A stretch of 64,000 nucleotides of DNA from Microlunatus speluncae (GTDB lineage Bacteria > Actinomycetota > Actinomycetes > Propionibacteriales > Propionibacteriaceae): positions 50,816-114,815 of the forward strand of contig NZ_VKCZ01000015.1 of the NCBI RefSeq assembly GCF_009299835.1. Reading direction: 5' to 3'. This document shows positions 50,419-58,980 of this stretch, in pieces; the first letter of the stretch is position 1, and each line of letters opens with the position of its first letter. A program made the position numbers and the translations under genes. The notes beneath the pieces are model-generated. The model worked only from the letters and a program-made list of their open reading frames with translations. It searched no databases and was not told where the DNA came from.

Positions 50419-51108
50419 GTGCAGGTGAACGCCGAGGCACGGTCCGGACGGGGCCTGGGGTCCGCGTACGAACAGCGTCGCCGCGAGATCGTCGACGCGG
50501 TGGTCGAGGTCGCCGGCAGTGGTGGGCTGGAGGCGGTCAACGTCCGCGACATCGCCGACCGGGCGGGGGTGTCGCTGGGCCGAGTCCAGCACTACTTCCC
50601 GAGCAAGACCGACCTGATGGCGGCGGCGTTCGACCAGGTGAGCCGGGCCGCGACCGGACGGATCCAGCAGCGGCTGGCGGACGATCCGGCGTTGCGGAAC
50701 CCCGTGGCGACCCTCGGTCTGATCGTCGAGGAGCTGATCCCGGACGGCCCCGAGCGCCGGACCGAGCTGGCCGTCGCGTTCGCCTTCACGGCGCGGGCCC
50801 TGGTCGATCCCGAGCTGGCGGCGCGGCTGCGGCAGGGGTACGCCGAGCTGCGGGCGCTGGTCGCCCGGCTGCTGGCCGAGGGCGTGGCCGCCGGCTTGTT
50901 CGTTCTCCGTGCTACGCCGGAGGCGGAGGCCGATCGTTGCCTGGCGCTGGTCGAGGGGCTCGGGGTGTACGTCCTGCTCGGTCACCGCACTGCCGCCGAG
51001 GCGCGGCGGCTCGCCCTCGAGGCGCTGACGCCGGACTGGCTGCGCGTCCACGAAACGCCGACCCGTCACCTCCGCGGCCCTTTTGGCGGCGTGTCGCAGC
51101 GGAGGTGA
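50419..51108 (+). CDS. TetR/AcrR family transcriptional regulator
   Basis: A 229-residue repressor. The N-terminal helix-turn-helix has RREIVDAVVEVAGSGGLEAV, RDIADRAGVSLGRVQHYFPS and KTDLMAAAFDQV; the C-terminal ligand domain is all-helical. GTG 50419 or GTG 50425 is the start. The final ~18 residues (ETPTRHLRGPFGGVSQRR) are encoded inside the 19-bp-stem hairpin, so the tail may not be native. The AT-rich divergent gap 50247-50418 holds promoters for both genes and the direct repeat GTCAGTTG (50347-50354 and 50406-50413). Confidence 0.87.
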   Translation: MQVNAEARSGRGLGSAYEQRRREIVDAVVEVAGSGGLEAVNVRDIADRAGVSLGRVQHYFPSKTDLMAAAFDQVSRAATGRIQQRLADDPALRNPVATLGLIVEELIPDGPERRTELAVAFAFTARALVDPELAARLRQGYAELRALVARLLAEGVAAGLFVLRATPEAEADRCLALVEGLGVYVLLGHRTAAEARRLALEALTPDWLRVHETPTRHLRGPFGGVSQRR

Positions 51109-51117
51109 CGGGTCGGC
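51057..51117. repeat. Hairpin (H2) with perfect 19-bp arms, overlapping the tetR 3' end
   Basis: GCCGACCCGTCACCTCCGC (51057-51075) is the exact reverse complement of 51099-51117. The 23-base loop includes GGCGGCGTGTCG. The tetR stop is within the right arm. It separates convergent tetR and lacZ and may also terminate transcription. Confidence 0.9.
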
Positions 51118-51125
51118 AGGGGATG

Positions 51126-54125
51126 TCAGGGGGTGGGGAAGGTGAGGGTGAAGGTGTGGGCGCCGGGCCAGAGGGCGTACTTGGGCAGCACGTCGATGCC
51201 GCAGGAGCGGGAGCCGAGGCCGTGCACCGCGTTGTCGACGAAGAGGTGGATCCGGTCGCTCTTCGGCAGCTGGTACGGGTGCGGGGCGCGATCAAGTTCC
51301 TGCGGGGTGTGCCGGGTCAGGGTGAAGCCGGGGCGGTGGCCGGTGTGGTCGGGCCGGGTCTCCACGCGGAGCGCGACCGAGGAGCCGTCGCCGATCGCCA
51401 GCCGGCGCAGTTCGGCCCGGTGGCCGGTCTCCTGCGGCCGCGAGTAGGCGACGTTGAGCTCGTCCACCGGGCCGGCGAAGCGGCCGACCCGCGCCGCGAT
51501 CGAGCTGTCCGGATAGGACTCCAGCGGCCCGGTGCCGAACCAGTCGGCATGATCGAGCTCGGCGGGCAGGTCGAAGCGGACGCCGACCCGGGGCCAGGTG
51601 CAGTCCCAACCGGGTGAGGCGGTCAGGTCGACCCGGAGTGTCAGCTCGTCCTCGGCGAGGGTCCAGGCGTAGGTCACGTCGACGAACACGCCGGTGGCGG
51701 CGGTGCCGACCCGGACCCGGCTGGTCAGCCCGGTGGCGTCGGCGGTGACCGACTCGACCCGGTGCACCAGGCGGTCCAGGCCGTGCCGGCGCCAGCGTTC
51801 GGCCGAGGACGGGCCGGGGGTGCCGCGGCCGTCGGTCGCCTCGGGGGCCCCGAGCTCGTACGATCCGCTGCTGGTCAGCCGGTCGTTGTCGGTCGGCCCG
51901 CGGAACAACTCGAGCCGCGGCCCGGCGACCGGAACCCCGTGCAGCTCGGTCAGCGACCCGGTGGCGCCGTCGAAGCTCGCCGGGCCGAGCCGGACCGACG
52001 ATTCGGCCGGCACGGTCGAAACCGAACGCATCGGCGCCGGCTCCGGCAGTGCCGGCGGGGCAGAGAGCCGCCATTGGTTGCGCGCGACCACATGCCCGGC
52101 CTCGGCCCACGCGGTGCCGTCGGCCAGCTCGGCCTGAACGGTCAGCCAGGACTCGCCGGAGTCGGCGGCGGTGATCAAGGAATCGGGCAGCTCGACGGTC
52201 ACGCTGTCACCGGCGGCCAAGGCCGACACCTTGAGCTCGGCCACGCTGTGCGGCTCGCCGTCGACCTCGAGCAGGCCGCGGATCCGCAGCGCCTCGAGGC
52301 CGGCCGAGTGGTAGCGGCTGCGGATGATCAAGGTCGTGCCGTCGCGCTCGAAGATCAACGGCTGGCTGACCGCGGCGAACTCGGCCAGGCCCGGGGTCGG
52401 CCGGTCGTTCGGGAGCACCAGGCCGTCCATCACGAAATTGCCGTCGTGCACGACCTCGCCGAAGTCGCCGCCGTAGCCGTAGTAGGGCGTGCCGTCGTCG
52501 GCCCGGGTCAGCAGACCATGATCACGCCACTCCCAGACGAAGCCGCCGTGGAACCGCGGATGGGCCTCGACCAGCTCCTCGTAGTCGGCGATCCCGCCCG
52601 GCCCGTTGCCCATCGCGTGCACGTATTCGCAGAGCAGGAACGGCATCCGGCGGACCCGCTGCGCCTCGGCGGGCCCGCAGTGGCTGATCTCGCCGGAGTC
52701 GCCGCAGATCCTGGCGACCTCGATCAGGTTGGGATACATCCGCGAATACACATCGGTGTAGCTGCCGGTGTAGTCGCCCTCGTAGTGCACGGGTCGCTCC
52801 GGGTCGCGCTGCCGCACCCACTGGGCCATCGCGGCCAGGTTGCGGCCGGTGCCGGACTCGTTGCCGAGCGACCAGATGATCACCGACGGATGGTTCTTGT
52901 CCCGCTCGACCGTGCGCGCGATGCGGTCGAGATAGGCCTCACGCCAGGCCGGTTCCTCGCTCGGATTGCCCTGCCACTTGAGAAATCCGAAGCCGTGCGT
53001 CTCCAGGTCGCACTCGTCGATCACCCAGAACCCGAGCTCGTCGGCCAGGTCGAGCAGCCGCGGATGCGGCGGGTAGTGACTGGTCCGGATCGCGTTGACG
53101 TTGTGCCGCTTCATCGTGATCAGATCGGCCCGGGCGTGATCTTCGTCGAAGATCCGGCCGCGCTCGGGATGGGTCTCGTGCCGGTTGACCCCGTGGAAGA
53201 TCACCTGCCGGCCGTTCACCAGGAGTTGATCACCGACGATCCGGACGCTGCGGAAGCCGAGCTGGAGCTCGATCCGCTCGCCGGCCGAGCGGACCACCGT
53301 GGCATACCGGCGGGGCACCTCGGCGCTCCACGGCTGCACCTCCGGCAGCGGGATCGGCGTCACGTCGGCCGGACTGTCGAAGGTCTGGCTGATCCCCAGC
53401 TCGGCGATCTCGATCGTGATCGGATACGCATCCGCACCGGCGATCAGTTCCGGGGTGATCACGCCCGATCCGGCCTCGTGGTCGTACGCGGTGCGCAGCC
53501 AGAGGTCCTCGATGCCGCCGCGCGGCCGCCCGATCACGGTGACGTCCCGGAAGATCCCCGGCAGCCACCACTGATCCTGATCTTCCAGGTAGGACATCGA
53601 CGACCACTGCGACACCCGGACCATGATCACGTTCTCACCCGGCCGGACCAGCCCGGTGACGTCGAACTCGGTGGCCAGCCGGCTGCCCTTGCCGACGCCG
53701 ACCTCGGTGCCGTTCAGCCAGACCTGGAAGACCGACTCGACACCGTCGAAGCGGAGCAGGATCCGCTCGGCGTCCCAGCTCGGCAGGGTGAAGGTGCGGC
53801 GATGATCACCGGTCGGGTTCTCGTCCGGGACGTGCGGCGGGTCGACCGGGAACGGGAACTGGACGTTGGTGTAGATCGGCCGGCCGTACCGGCCGTCGCC
53901 GTGCAGCACCCAGTGCGACGGCACCGGCAGCGTGTCCCAGTCCCGGTCGTCGAAATCGGGGGCGGCGGCGGAGTCGTCCAGCCGCGCGGTGGGCGACAGC
54001 CGGAACCGCCAGTCGCCGTTCAGGCTGAGCCGCGGCGCGTCGGAGTGCAGCCAGGATCGCGGTGCCCGGCGGGGTCCGGAGCCGGGGGTGAGATCGGTGA
54101 CGTGGGCGGGGGCGACGATGACCAT
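51126..54125 (-). CDS. lacZ: Glycoside hydrolase family 2 beta-galactosidase (LacZ type)
   Basis: A 999-residue enzyme of the large LacZ architecture: sugar-binding jelly roll (WRFRLSPTARLDD, WVLHGDGRYGRPIYTNVQFP), immunoglobulin-like domain, TIM barrel and C-terminal beta-sandwich (LFRGPTDNDRL). Catalytic residues are the acid/base Glu in WSLGNESGTGRN and the nucleophile Glu in LLCEYVHAMGNGPG; VNRHETHPERGR is also conserved. No signal peptide, so cytosolic. No lactose permease is adjacent. A LacI-type operator lies 15 bases before the start. Confidence 0.95.
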   Translation of the reverse strand: MVIVAPAHVTDLTPGSGPRRAPRSWLHSDAPRLSLNGDWRFRLSPTARLDDSAAAPDFDDRDWDTLPVPSHWVLHGDGRYGRPIYTNVQFPFPVDPPHVPDENPTGDHRRTFTLPSWDAERILLRFDGVESVFQVWLNGTEVGVGKGSRLATEFDVTGLVRPGENVIMVRVSQWSSMSYLEDQDQWWLPGIFRDVTVIGRPRGGIEDLWLRTAYDHEAGSGVITPELIAGADAYPITIEIAELGISQTFDSPADVTPIPLPEVQPWSAEVPRRYATVVRSAGERIELQLGFRSVRIVGDQLLVNGRQVIFHGVNRHETHPERGRIFDEDHARADLITMKRHNVNAIRTSHYPPHPRLLDLADELGFWVIDECDLETHGFGFLKWQGNPSEEPAWREAYLDRIARTVERDKNHPSVIIWSLGNESGTGRNLAAMAQWVRQRDPERPVHYEGDYTGSYTDVYSRMYPNLIEVARICGDSGEISHCGPAEAQRVRRMPFLLCEYVHAMGNGPGGIADYEELVEAHPRFHGGFVWEWRDHGLLTRADDGTPYYGYGGDFGEVVHDGNFVMDGLVLPNDRPTPGLAEFAAVSQPLIFERDGTTLIIRSRYHSAGLEALRIRGLLEVDGEPHSVAELKVSALAAGDSVTVELPDSLITAADSGESWLTVQAELADGTAWAEAGHVVARNQWRLSAPPALPEPAPMRSVSTVPAESSVRLGPASFDGATGSLTELHGVPVAGPRLELFRGPTDNDRLTSSGSYELGAPEATDGRGTPGPSSAERWRRHGLDRLVHRVESVTADATGLTSRVRVGTAATGVFVDVTYAWTLAEDELTLRVDLTASPGWDCTWPRVGVRFDLPAELDHADWFGTGPLESYPDSSIAARVGRFAGPVDELNVAYSRPQETGHRAELRRLAIGDGSSVALRVETRPDHTGHRPGFTLTRHTPQELDRAPHPYQLPKSDRIHLFVDNAVHGLGSRSCGIDVLPKYALWPGAHTFTLTFPTP

Positions 54126-54139
54126 GGGACCTGACTTTC

Positions 54140-54151
54140 GTGAACGCTCAC
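54140..54151. promoter_or_regulatory. LacI-family-type operator upstream of lacZ
   Basis: GTGAACGCTCAC has matching GTGA/TCAC arms and the central CG typical of LacI/GalR-family sites. It lies 15 bases before the lacZ ATG, where binding would block transcription. No LacI gene is in the window. Confidence 0.6.
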
Positions 54152-54376
54152 TATTTCGACGAGGCCCATCATGTCAGGTCCCGGGCGGCCGGGAGTCGAC
54201 CGGTCCGTCGGAGGCTCTGGTGCCGTACGGATCGTTGTGATACAACGGGTTCAGCGCTTCGGGACAGCGCCGAGACTCGCCGGAAGGTTTGAAGCCACCC
54301 GTTGTCGATCATGGTCGAGCGCAATTGCCGACTCGTTGATCACCCGTGCGAGTCCGGGTGAGGAACGAGGATCGCC

Positions 54377-55561
54377 ATGCGCAACCTGCCCGACCGTCCC
54401 AATCTCGATCACCTCCGGCAGCAGGCCAAAGAGCTGCGCGTCGGACTCAAGCCCCGCCATCCGGATCTGACACTGTCCGAGGCCCAGGCCCTGCTGGCCG
54501 AGGAGTACGGCTTCCGCAGCTGGCCCGACCTCAAGGCCGAGGTGGACCGCCGCCGAACCGACGACCGGGTCGCCCCGCCGGAACTGGCCGCCGCCGTCGC
54601 GGTCGCCTTCGGCCTCGGGCGGCCGACCGGGCCGATGCGGCCGTTGGAGCTGGCCTGGGCGGGCCAGATCTGGTCGTTGATCACCGATCGCGGCAGCTGG
54701 CGGGTGACCGAGATCTACGAATACACGCCGACCGACAACATCGAGGCGGAGCTCCGGCTGGTCGAGGCGGCGGTGGCCGCCGGCATCTCGACCCGGGAAC
54801 CGATCCGAAACCGCGAAGATCATCCGATCGCCGAGGTCGACGACCGGCGGTGGCGGGTGCACCGGGATCTGGCGTACGGACTGGAGGTTCGGCCGCCGAT
54901 CAGCACCGACACCGCGATCATGATCGGCGGGCTCGTCGGCACCCTGCACCGGCTCCGGCTGCCGGCGCCCGGCCCGGTCCACAGCTGGCTGACCTGCCGG
55001 CCGGGCGAGGAGCTGTTCCGGCGGCAACTGGCGCGGTCACAGGCGGCCGGCGCACCCTGGTCGGACGCCCTGGAGCGGGCCCTGCCGAGGCTGCTCGCCC
55101 TGGCCACGATCGTCGACGACCGGGAGCCGGCCGAGGATCCGATCCTCAGCCACGGCAGCCCGGGCCCGGGCACGATCTGCCGCGGGCCCGGCGCCGAGTT
55201 GGTGCTGACCAACTGGGACCACGCCTGCGCCACTCCGCCGAGCTGGGAGTTCGCGTCCGTCCTGGAAAGCTGGAGCGTCGACCCGACCGGCCGCGTGGAC
55301 GAGGCGGTCGTCGCCGCTCTGATCCAGGGCTATCGGCAGGAGACCGGCGCCACGCCGTACCTGGGGATGGGGATGTTCAGCGGGATGGTGACCGGCTTCC
55401 TCAACTGGACCGAGAGCCGGATCAACCTGGCGCTCGGGGCCGACACCGCCCAGGCCCGGGAGGAGGCCGCCCGCGAGCTGACCAGCACGACTCTCCAGAA
55501 GCCCCTCACCCGAGCCCACCTGGAACGGATCCTGACCGCCGCCGGCGCGTACGTGTCCTAA
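54377..55561 (+). CDS. APH-fold protein with degenerate catalytic motifs (putative pseudokinase)
   Basis: A 394-residue protein. The N-terminal ~60 residues (LPDRPNLDHLRQQAKELRVG and LAEEYGFRSWPDLKAEVDRR) form a short module often found on ankyrin-type actinobacterial proteins. The rest resembles aminoglycoside phosphotransferases, but the catalytic HGDxxPGN loop reads HGSPGPGT and the metal-binding (I/V)DW reads LTNWDHA, so both catalytic Asp are replaced. Phosphotransfer is therefore unlikely; binding is possible. GAGG precedes ATG 54377. The gene converges on the oxidase gene 17 bases away. Confidence 0.78.
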   Translation: MRNLPDRPNLDHLRQQAKELRVGLKPRHPDLTLSEAQALLAEEYGFRSWPDLKAEVDRRRTDDRVAPPELAAAVAVAFGLGRPTGPMRPLELAWAGQIWSLITDRGSWRVTEIYEYTPTDNIEAELRLVEAAVAAGISTREPIRNREDHPIAEVDDRRWRVHRDLAYGLEVRPPISTDTAIMIGGLVGTLHRLRLPAPGPVHSWLTCRPGEELFRRQLARSQAAGAPWSDALERALPRLLALATIVDDREPAEDPILSHGSPGPGTICRGPGAELVLTNWDHACATPPSWEFASVLESWSVDPTGRVDEAVVAALIQGYRQETGATPYLGMGMFSGMVTGFLNWTESRINLALGADTAQAREEAARELTSTTLQKPLTRAHLERILTAAGAYVS

Positions 55562-55578
55562 GGATCCGTCGGCGGGGG

Positions 55579-58413
55579 TTAGGGGCGGGTGGCTTCGTCC
55601 AGGAGTTCCAGGAGGTGGCGGTAGGGGTGGTGGGTGGCGCGGGTCAGGGCTAGTTCGCAGGTGCGGTTGACCGAGGCGTACGCGTCGAAGTGGCGGGTGC
55701 CGAGCTCGGCCGCCTCGGCCCGGGTGGCGGAGGCGGTCAGCTCGGGGTGCAGCAGGCCGCGGTCGCCGGCGAAGCCGCAACAGGCCCAGGCGTCGGGGAC
55801 GACGACTTCGTCGGCGATCGCCCGGCCGATCGCGAGCAGCGCCGGGTTGCCGCCGTGCTGGGTCGAGGAGCAGGTCGGGTGCAGGGCGAGCGAGCCGAGT
55901 CGTCGTTTGATCGTCAGCAGCGGCAGCACCCGGTCGGCAACGAAGTCGACGGCGTCGAGCACCTCGACCCCTTCCTCGCCGAGCAGGGTCCGGAAGCCTT
56001 CGGAGCACGAGGAGGCGTCGCTGATCACCGGCAGTCGCGCCGGTCCGGACGCGGCGTCGACGATCGGCCGGACGCGGTCGCGCATCGCGCTCCAGCCGTC
56101 CAGCAGGCCCTTCGACTTCCACGGGGTGCCGCAGCAGAGTCCGGCGATCCCGTCCGGGACGACGATCTCCACGCCGGCCCGGGTGCAGAGGGTGAGCAGG
56201 GCCTCCGAGACGCCGATGCCGTCGCCGGCGGCGAAGCCGCGCTCCGGCCCGAACAGGGTCTGGATGCAGGCCGGCAGGTAGACGGCCTCGGGCTCCCGGG
56301 TCGGGTACGGCCGCCGAGATCGGCCGCCACCCGGCAGGTCGGGCTGCCACAGCGGCACGGTGTCGGTGCCGAGCAGCGCCCGCCCGAGCTGGTTGACCCG
56401 GGTCACCGCGCCGGCCGGGGCCCGGCGGGCCACCGACAGGGCAAAGCCGCCGAGCCTGCTGCCGGCGTCCCAGCCGCGGGCGGCGGCGCTCCAGGCGGTC
56501 CGGGCCGGGGCGGGCGCCTGCTCGGCCCGGAGCCGCTTGACCAGTTGCCCGGTGTCGATCAACACCGGGCAGGCGGTGGCGCACATCCCGTCCGCGGCGC
56601 AGGTGTCCAGGCCGTCGTAGTCGTACTCCCGGCGCAGTTCGGCCGCCAGTTCATGATCACCGAGGGCCTCGGCCCGGGCTTGTTCCCGGCGCAGCACGAT
56701 CCGCTGCCGCGGGGTGAGGGTGAGATCACGACTGGGGCAGACCGGCTCGCAATAGCCGCACTCGACGCACCGGTCGACCTCCTCCTCGACCTCGGGCGCG
56801 GTCTTCAGATGGGTCAGGTGGACGAACGGATCGTCGTTGATCAAGATCCCCGGATTCAGGATCGACCGCGGATCGCAGAGCCGCTTGATCTCCACCATCA
56901 CCTGATAGAGCTCGTCGCCGAATTGTCGGCGGACGTACGGCGCCATGATCCGGCCGGTGCCGTGCTCGGCCTTGAGGGTGCCGTGCTGGGCCAGCACCAG
57001 GTCGACCAGCTCTTCGGTGAATTCGGCGTAGCGCCGCAGATGATCACGATCACCCAGCCGCTCGCTGAGCATGAAATGGATGTTGCCGTCGCGGGCGTGG
57101 CCGAAGATCACGCTGTCGTCGTAGCCGTAGCCGGCGAACAGCTTGGTCAGCTGCTCGCAGGTCTCCAGCAGCGACGGCACCGGCACCGCGATGTCCTCCA
57201 GCAGGGCGGTCGTGCCCGGGGCCCGGTTGCCGGCGATCGTGGCGAACAGCCCCTTCCGGATGTGCCAGAGATCGCCGCGGCGCTTGGCGTCGGAGCTCAG
57301 CTCGGCCGGCTTCGCCAGCGGCAGCTCGGCCATCACGGCGAGCCCGTCGGCGACCCGGCTGCGCAGGGCGTCGGCGTCCGGCTCGGCGTACTCCACCAAC
57401 AGGGCAGCCTGCTCGGTGACGGCGAGCGCGAGCAGGTCGGCGGTCGCCTGCGGGTCGCGCTGGGCCACCCGTAGCGAGGTGGCGTCCAGCAGCTCGATGC
57501 TGACCGGGCCGGAGTCGACCAGGACGGGCAGCGCGCCGGTGGCCAGCGCCAGGTGGTCGAAGATCAACAAGCCGGTGGCGACCTCGGGGTGGGCCGGCAC
57601 GGTGCGGAAGGTCGCCTCGGCGACGAAGGCGAGGGTCCCCTCGCTGCCGATCACCAGATGCAGCAGGATGTCGACCGGTCGATCATGATCGATGAACGAG
57701 TTGAGCCCGTAGCCCATCGTGTTCTTGATCGAATACTGCTCGGCGATGAGCTGCACCGAATCGCGGTTGCCGCGGACCCGGTCCCGCAGTCGGTCCAGCC
57801 CGCGATACAACTCCGGCTCGGTCAGCCGCAGTCGGTCGTCGGCGTCGCGGTCGGCGGTGTTGATCATGGTGCCGCTGGGCAGCACCAGCACCGCCGACTC
57901 CAGCGTCCGGTACGTGTTCGCGGTGATCCCGCAGGACATGCCGGAGGAGTTGTTGGCCACCACGCCGCCGATGGTGCAGGCCGACTCACTGGCCGGATCC
58001 GGGCCGAGCTTGCGACCGTGCCGGGCCAGCCGAGTGTTCACCTGACGCACCGTCGCGCCCGGCTGCACCCGGACCCGGGCACCGTCGTCGAGCACGTCGA
58101 TCCGGCGGAAGTTGCGGCGGGTGTCGACCACCACGCCGGACGTCGAAGCCTGCCCGGACAGGCTGGTGCCGCCCGACCGGAAACTCAACGGGTGACCGGT
58201 CCGCAGCAGCGCGGCCAGCTGACCGGCGTCCCGCGGCGTGACCACCGCCTGCGGGGTGAGCAGATAGTGCGACGCGTCGTGGGCGTACGCGAGCCGGTCC
58301 GACGCCCGGGCCCGCACCCCGCCCGGGACCACCGCGTCGAGCTCGGCCAGTAGCCCGGGATCGACCGGCGGCAGGCTCGGCGGCCCGTCGGTGATCATGC
58401 GCCGTCTCGTCAC
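55579..58413 (-). CDS. FAD-binding and (Fe-S)-binding oxidase (D-lactate/glycolate dehydrogenase-like fusion)
   Basis: A 944-residue fusion. The N-terminal FAD_binding_4 domain has VVTPRDAGQLAALLRTGHPL, FRSGGTSLSGQ and GGVVANNSSGMSCG; the FAD_oxidase_C domain has GHARDGNIHFML and AEHGTGRIMAPYVRRQFGDE. Two 4Fe-4S motifs follow (CVECGYCEPVCPSRDLTLTP; CAADGMCATACPVLIDTGQL), then two CCG domains (LCCGTPWKSKG, ACCGFAGDRG). Such proteins oxidise 2-hydroxyacids to the quinone pool. GTG 58413 with GGGGAGGGGA upstream is preferred; ATG 58398 is possible. A 20-bp palindrome is 57 bases upstream. Confidence 0.92.
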   Translation of the reverse strand: MTRRRMITDGPPSLPPVDPGLLAELDAVVPGGVRARASDRLAYAHDASHYLLTPQAVVTPRDAGQLAALLRTGHPLSFRSGGTSLSGQASTSGVVVDTRRNFRRIDVLDDGARVRVQPGATVRQVNTRLARHGRKLGPDPASESACTIGGVVANNSSGMSCGITANTYRTLESAVLVLPSGTMINTADRDADDRLRLTEPELYRGLDRLRDRVRGNRDSVQLIAEQYSIKNTMGYGLNSFIDHDRPVDILLHLVIGSEGTLAFVAEATFRTVPAHPEVATGLLIFDHLALATGALPVLVDSGPVSIELLDATSLRVAQRDPQATADLLALAVTEQAALLVEYAEPDADALRSRVADGLAVMAELPLAKPAELSSDAKRRGDLWHIRKGLFATIAGNRAPGTTALLEDIAVPVPSLLETCEQLTKLFAGYGYDDSVIFGHARDGNIHFMLSERLGDRDHLRRYAEFTEELVDLVLAQHGTLKAEHGTGRIMAPYVRRQFGDELYQVMVEIKRLCDPRSILNPGILINDDPFVHLTHLKTAPEVEEEVDRCVECGYCEPVCPSRDLTLTPRQRIVLRREQARAEALGDHELAAELRREYDYDGLDTCAADGMCATACPVLIDTGQLVKRLRAEQAPAPARTAWSAAARGWDAGSRLGGFALSVARRAPAGAVTRVNQLGRALLGTDTVPLWQPDLPGGGRSRRPYPTREPEAVYLPACIQTLFGPERGFAAGDGIGVSEALLTLCTRAGVEIVVPDGIAGLCCGTPWKSKGLLDGWSAMRDRVRPIVDAASGPARLPVISDASSCSEGFRTLLGEEGVEVLDAVDFVADRVLPLLTIKRRLGSLALHPTCSSTQHGGNPALLAIGRAIADEVVVPDAWACCGFAGDRGLLHPELTASATRAEAAELGTRHFDAYASVNRTCELALTRATHHPYRHLLELLDEATRP

Positions 58414-58470
58414 TGTCCCCTCCCCGGCCCGGATCTCGCCGGGCGACTCAAGAGCCCAGAGTAGTGTCGC

Positions 58471-58490
58471 CGCGATCGGCGCCGATCGCG
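58471..58490. promoter_or_regulatory. Perfect 20-bp palindrome upstream of the FAD/Fe-S oxidase
   Basis: CGCGATCGGC (58471-58480) is followed directly by its reverse complement GCCGATCGCG (58481-58490). Its position before the start suggests a regulator site. Confidence 0.55.
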
Positions 58491-58636
58491 CCCGGACCGT
58501 CCGCACTCAACGATCGCCAGGCGGGTGGAGTTGGTTGGTTCCGAACCTGGATCCACCGACGTGCGCACCGCCTCTGGACAGTCACGCAACTCCACTGGCC
58601 CAGGATCGTAGGGCGAGGCCGAGCCCTGCGTCGAGG

Positions 58637-58683
58637 GTGACTTTATCGACCTGAAATCTGCGAATCCGCGTCGATAAAGTCAC
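58637..58683. repeat. Copy B of the GTGAC...CCTGAAATC hairpin repeat
   Basis: GTGACTTTATCGAC (58637-58650) pairs perfectly with GTCGATAAAGTCAC (58670-58683); the loop starts CTGAAATC. It is 47 bases long, as is copy A at 43333-43379. Confidence 0.9.
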
Positions 58684-58967
58684 ACTCGGCGCGCTCGGCC
58701 GCCGATACGCAACCGACATCGCCGCCGGCGTACGCCGAGTGGACGGTTTGGGCAGGTTCAGTCGAAGATCCGCGCCCAAAGTGACCACTCGATGAGTGCA
58801 TCCGATCCCAGCGCCGGACCGATGGCCGGCCGCGATTCCCGCCGACCGCACCGACCCGCCCGCCCTTGGCGCGTCCTTTCCGGCCGTGAGGCCGAAACGC
58901 CCCAGGAGACGCGCACGGGCCTGGCTTGCCCTTCGACAGTCTCAGTGCGCATCTCACCCCATCCTCG

Positions 58968-58973
58968 TAGGCT
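58968..58973 (+). promoter_or_regulatory. -10 element of a leaderless promoter
   Basis: TAGGCT is seven bases before ATG 58981. Confidence 0.5.
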
Positions 58974-58980
58974 CGGGGAG

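Larger units (their letters stand above)
58414..58980. other. 567-base intergenic region rich in inverted repeats
   Basis: No convincing gene is seen. The gap holds the palindrome at 58471-58490, GTGGAGTTG (58525-58533) inverted at 58587-58595, the hairpin repeat copy B (58637-58683), TTTGGGC (58747-58753) inverted at 58774-58780, and CCCTTCGACAGTCTCAG (58929-58945), which resembles an interspersed actinobacterial intergenic motif. Confidence 0.8.
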
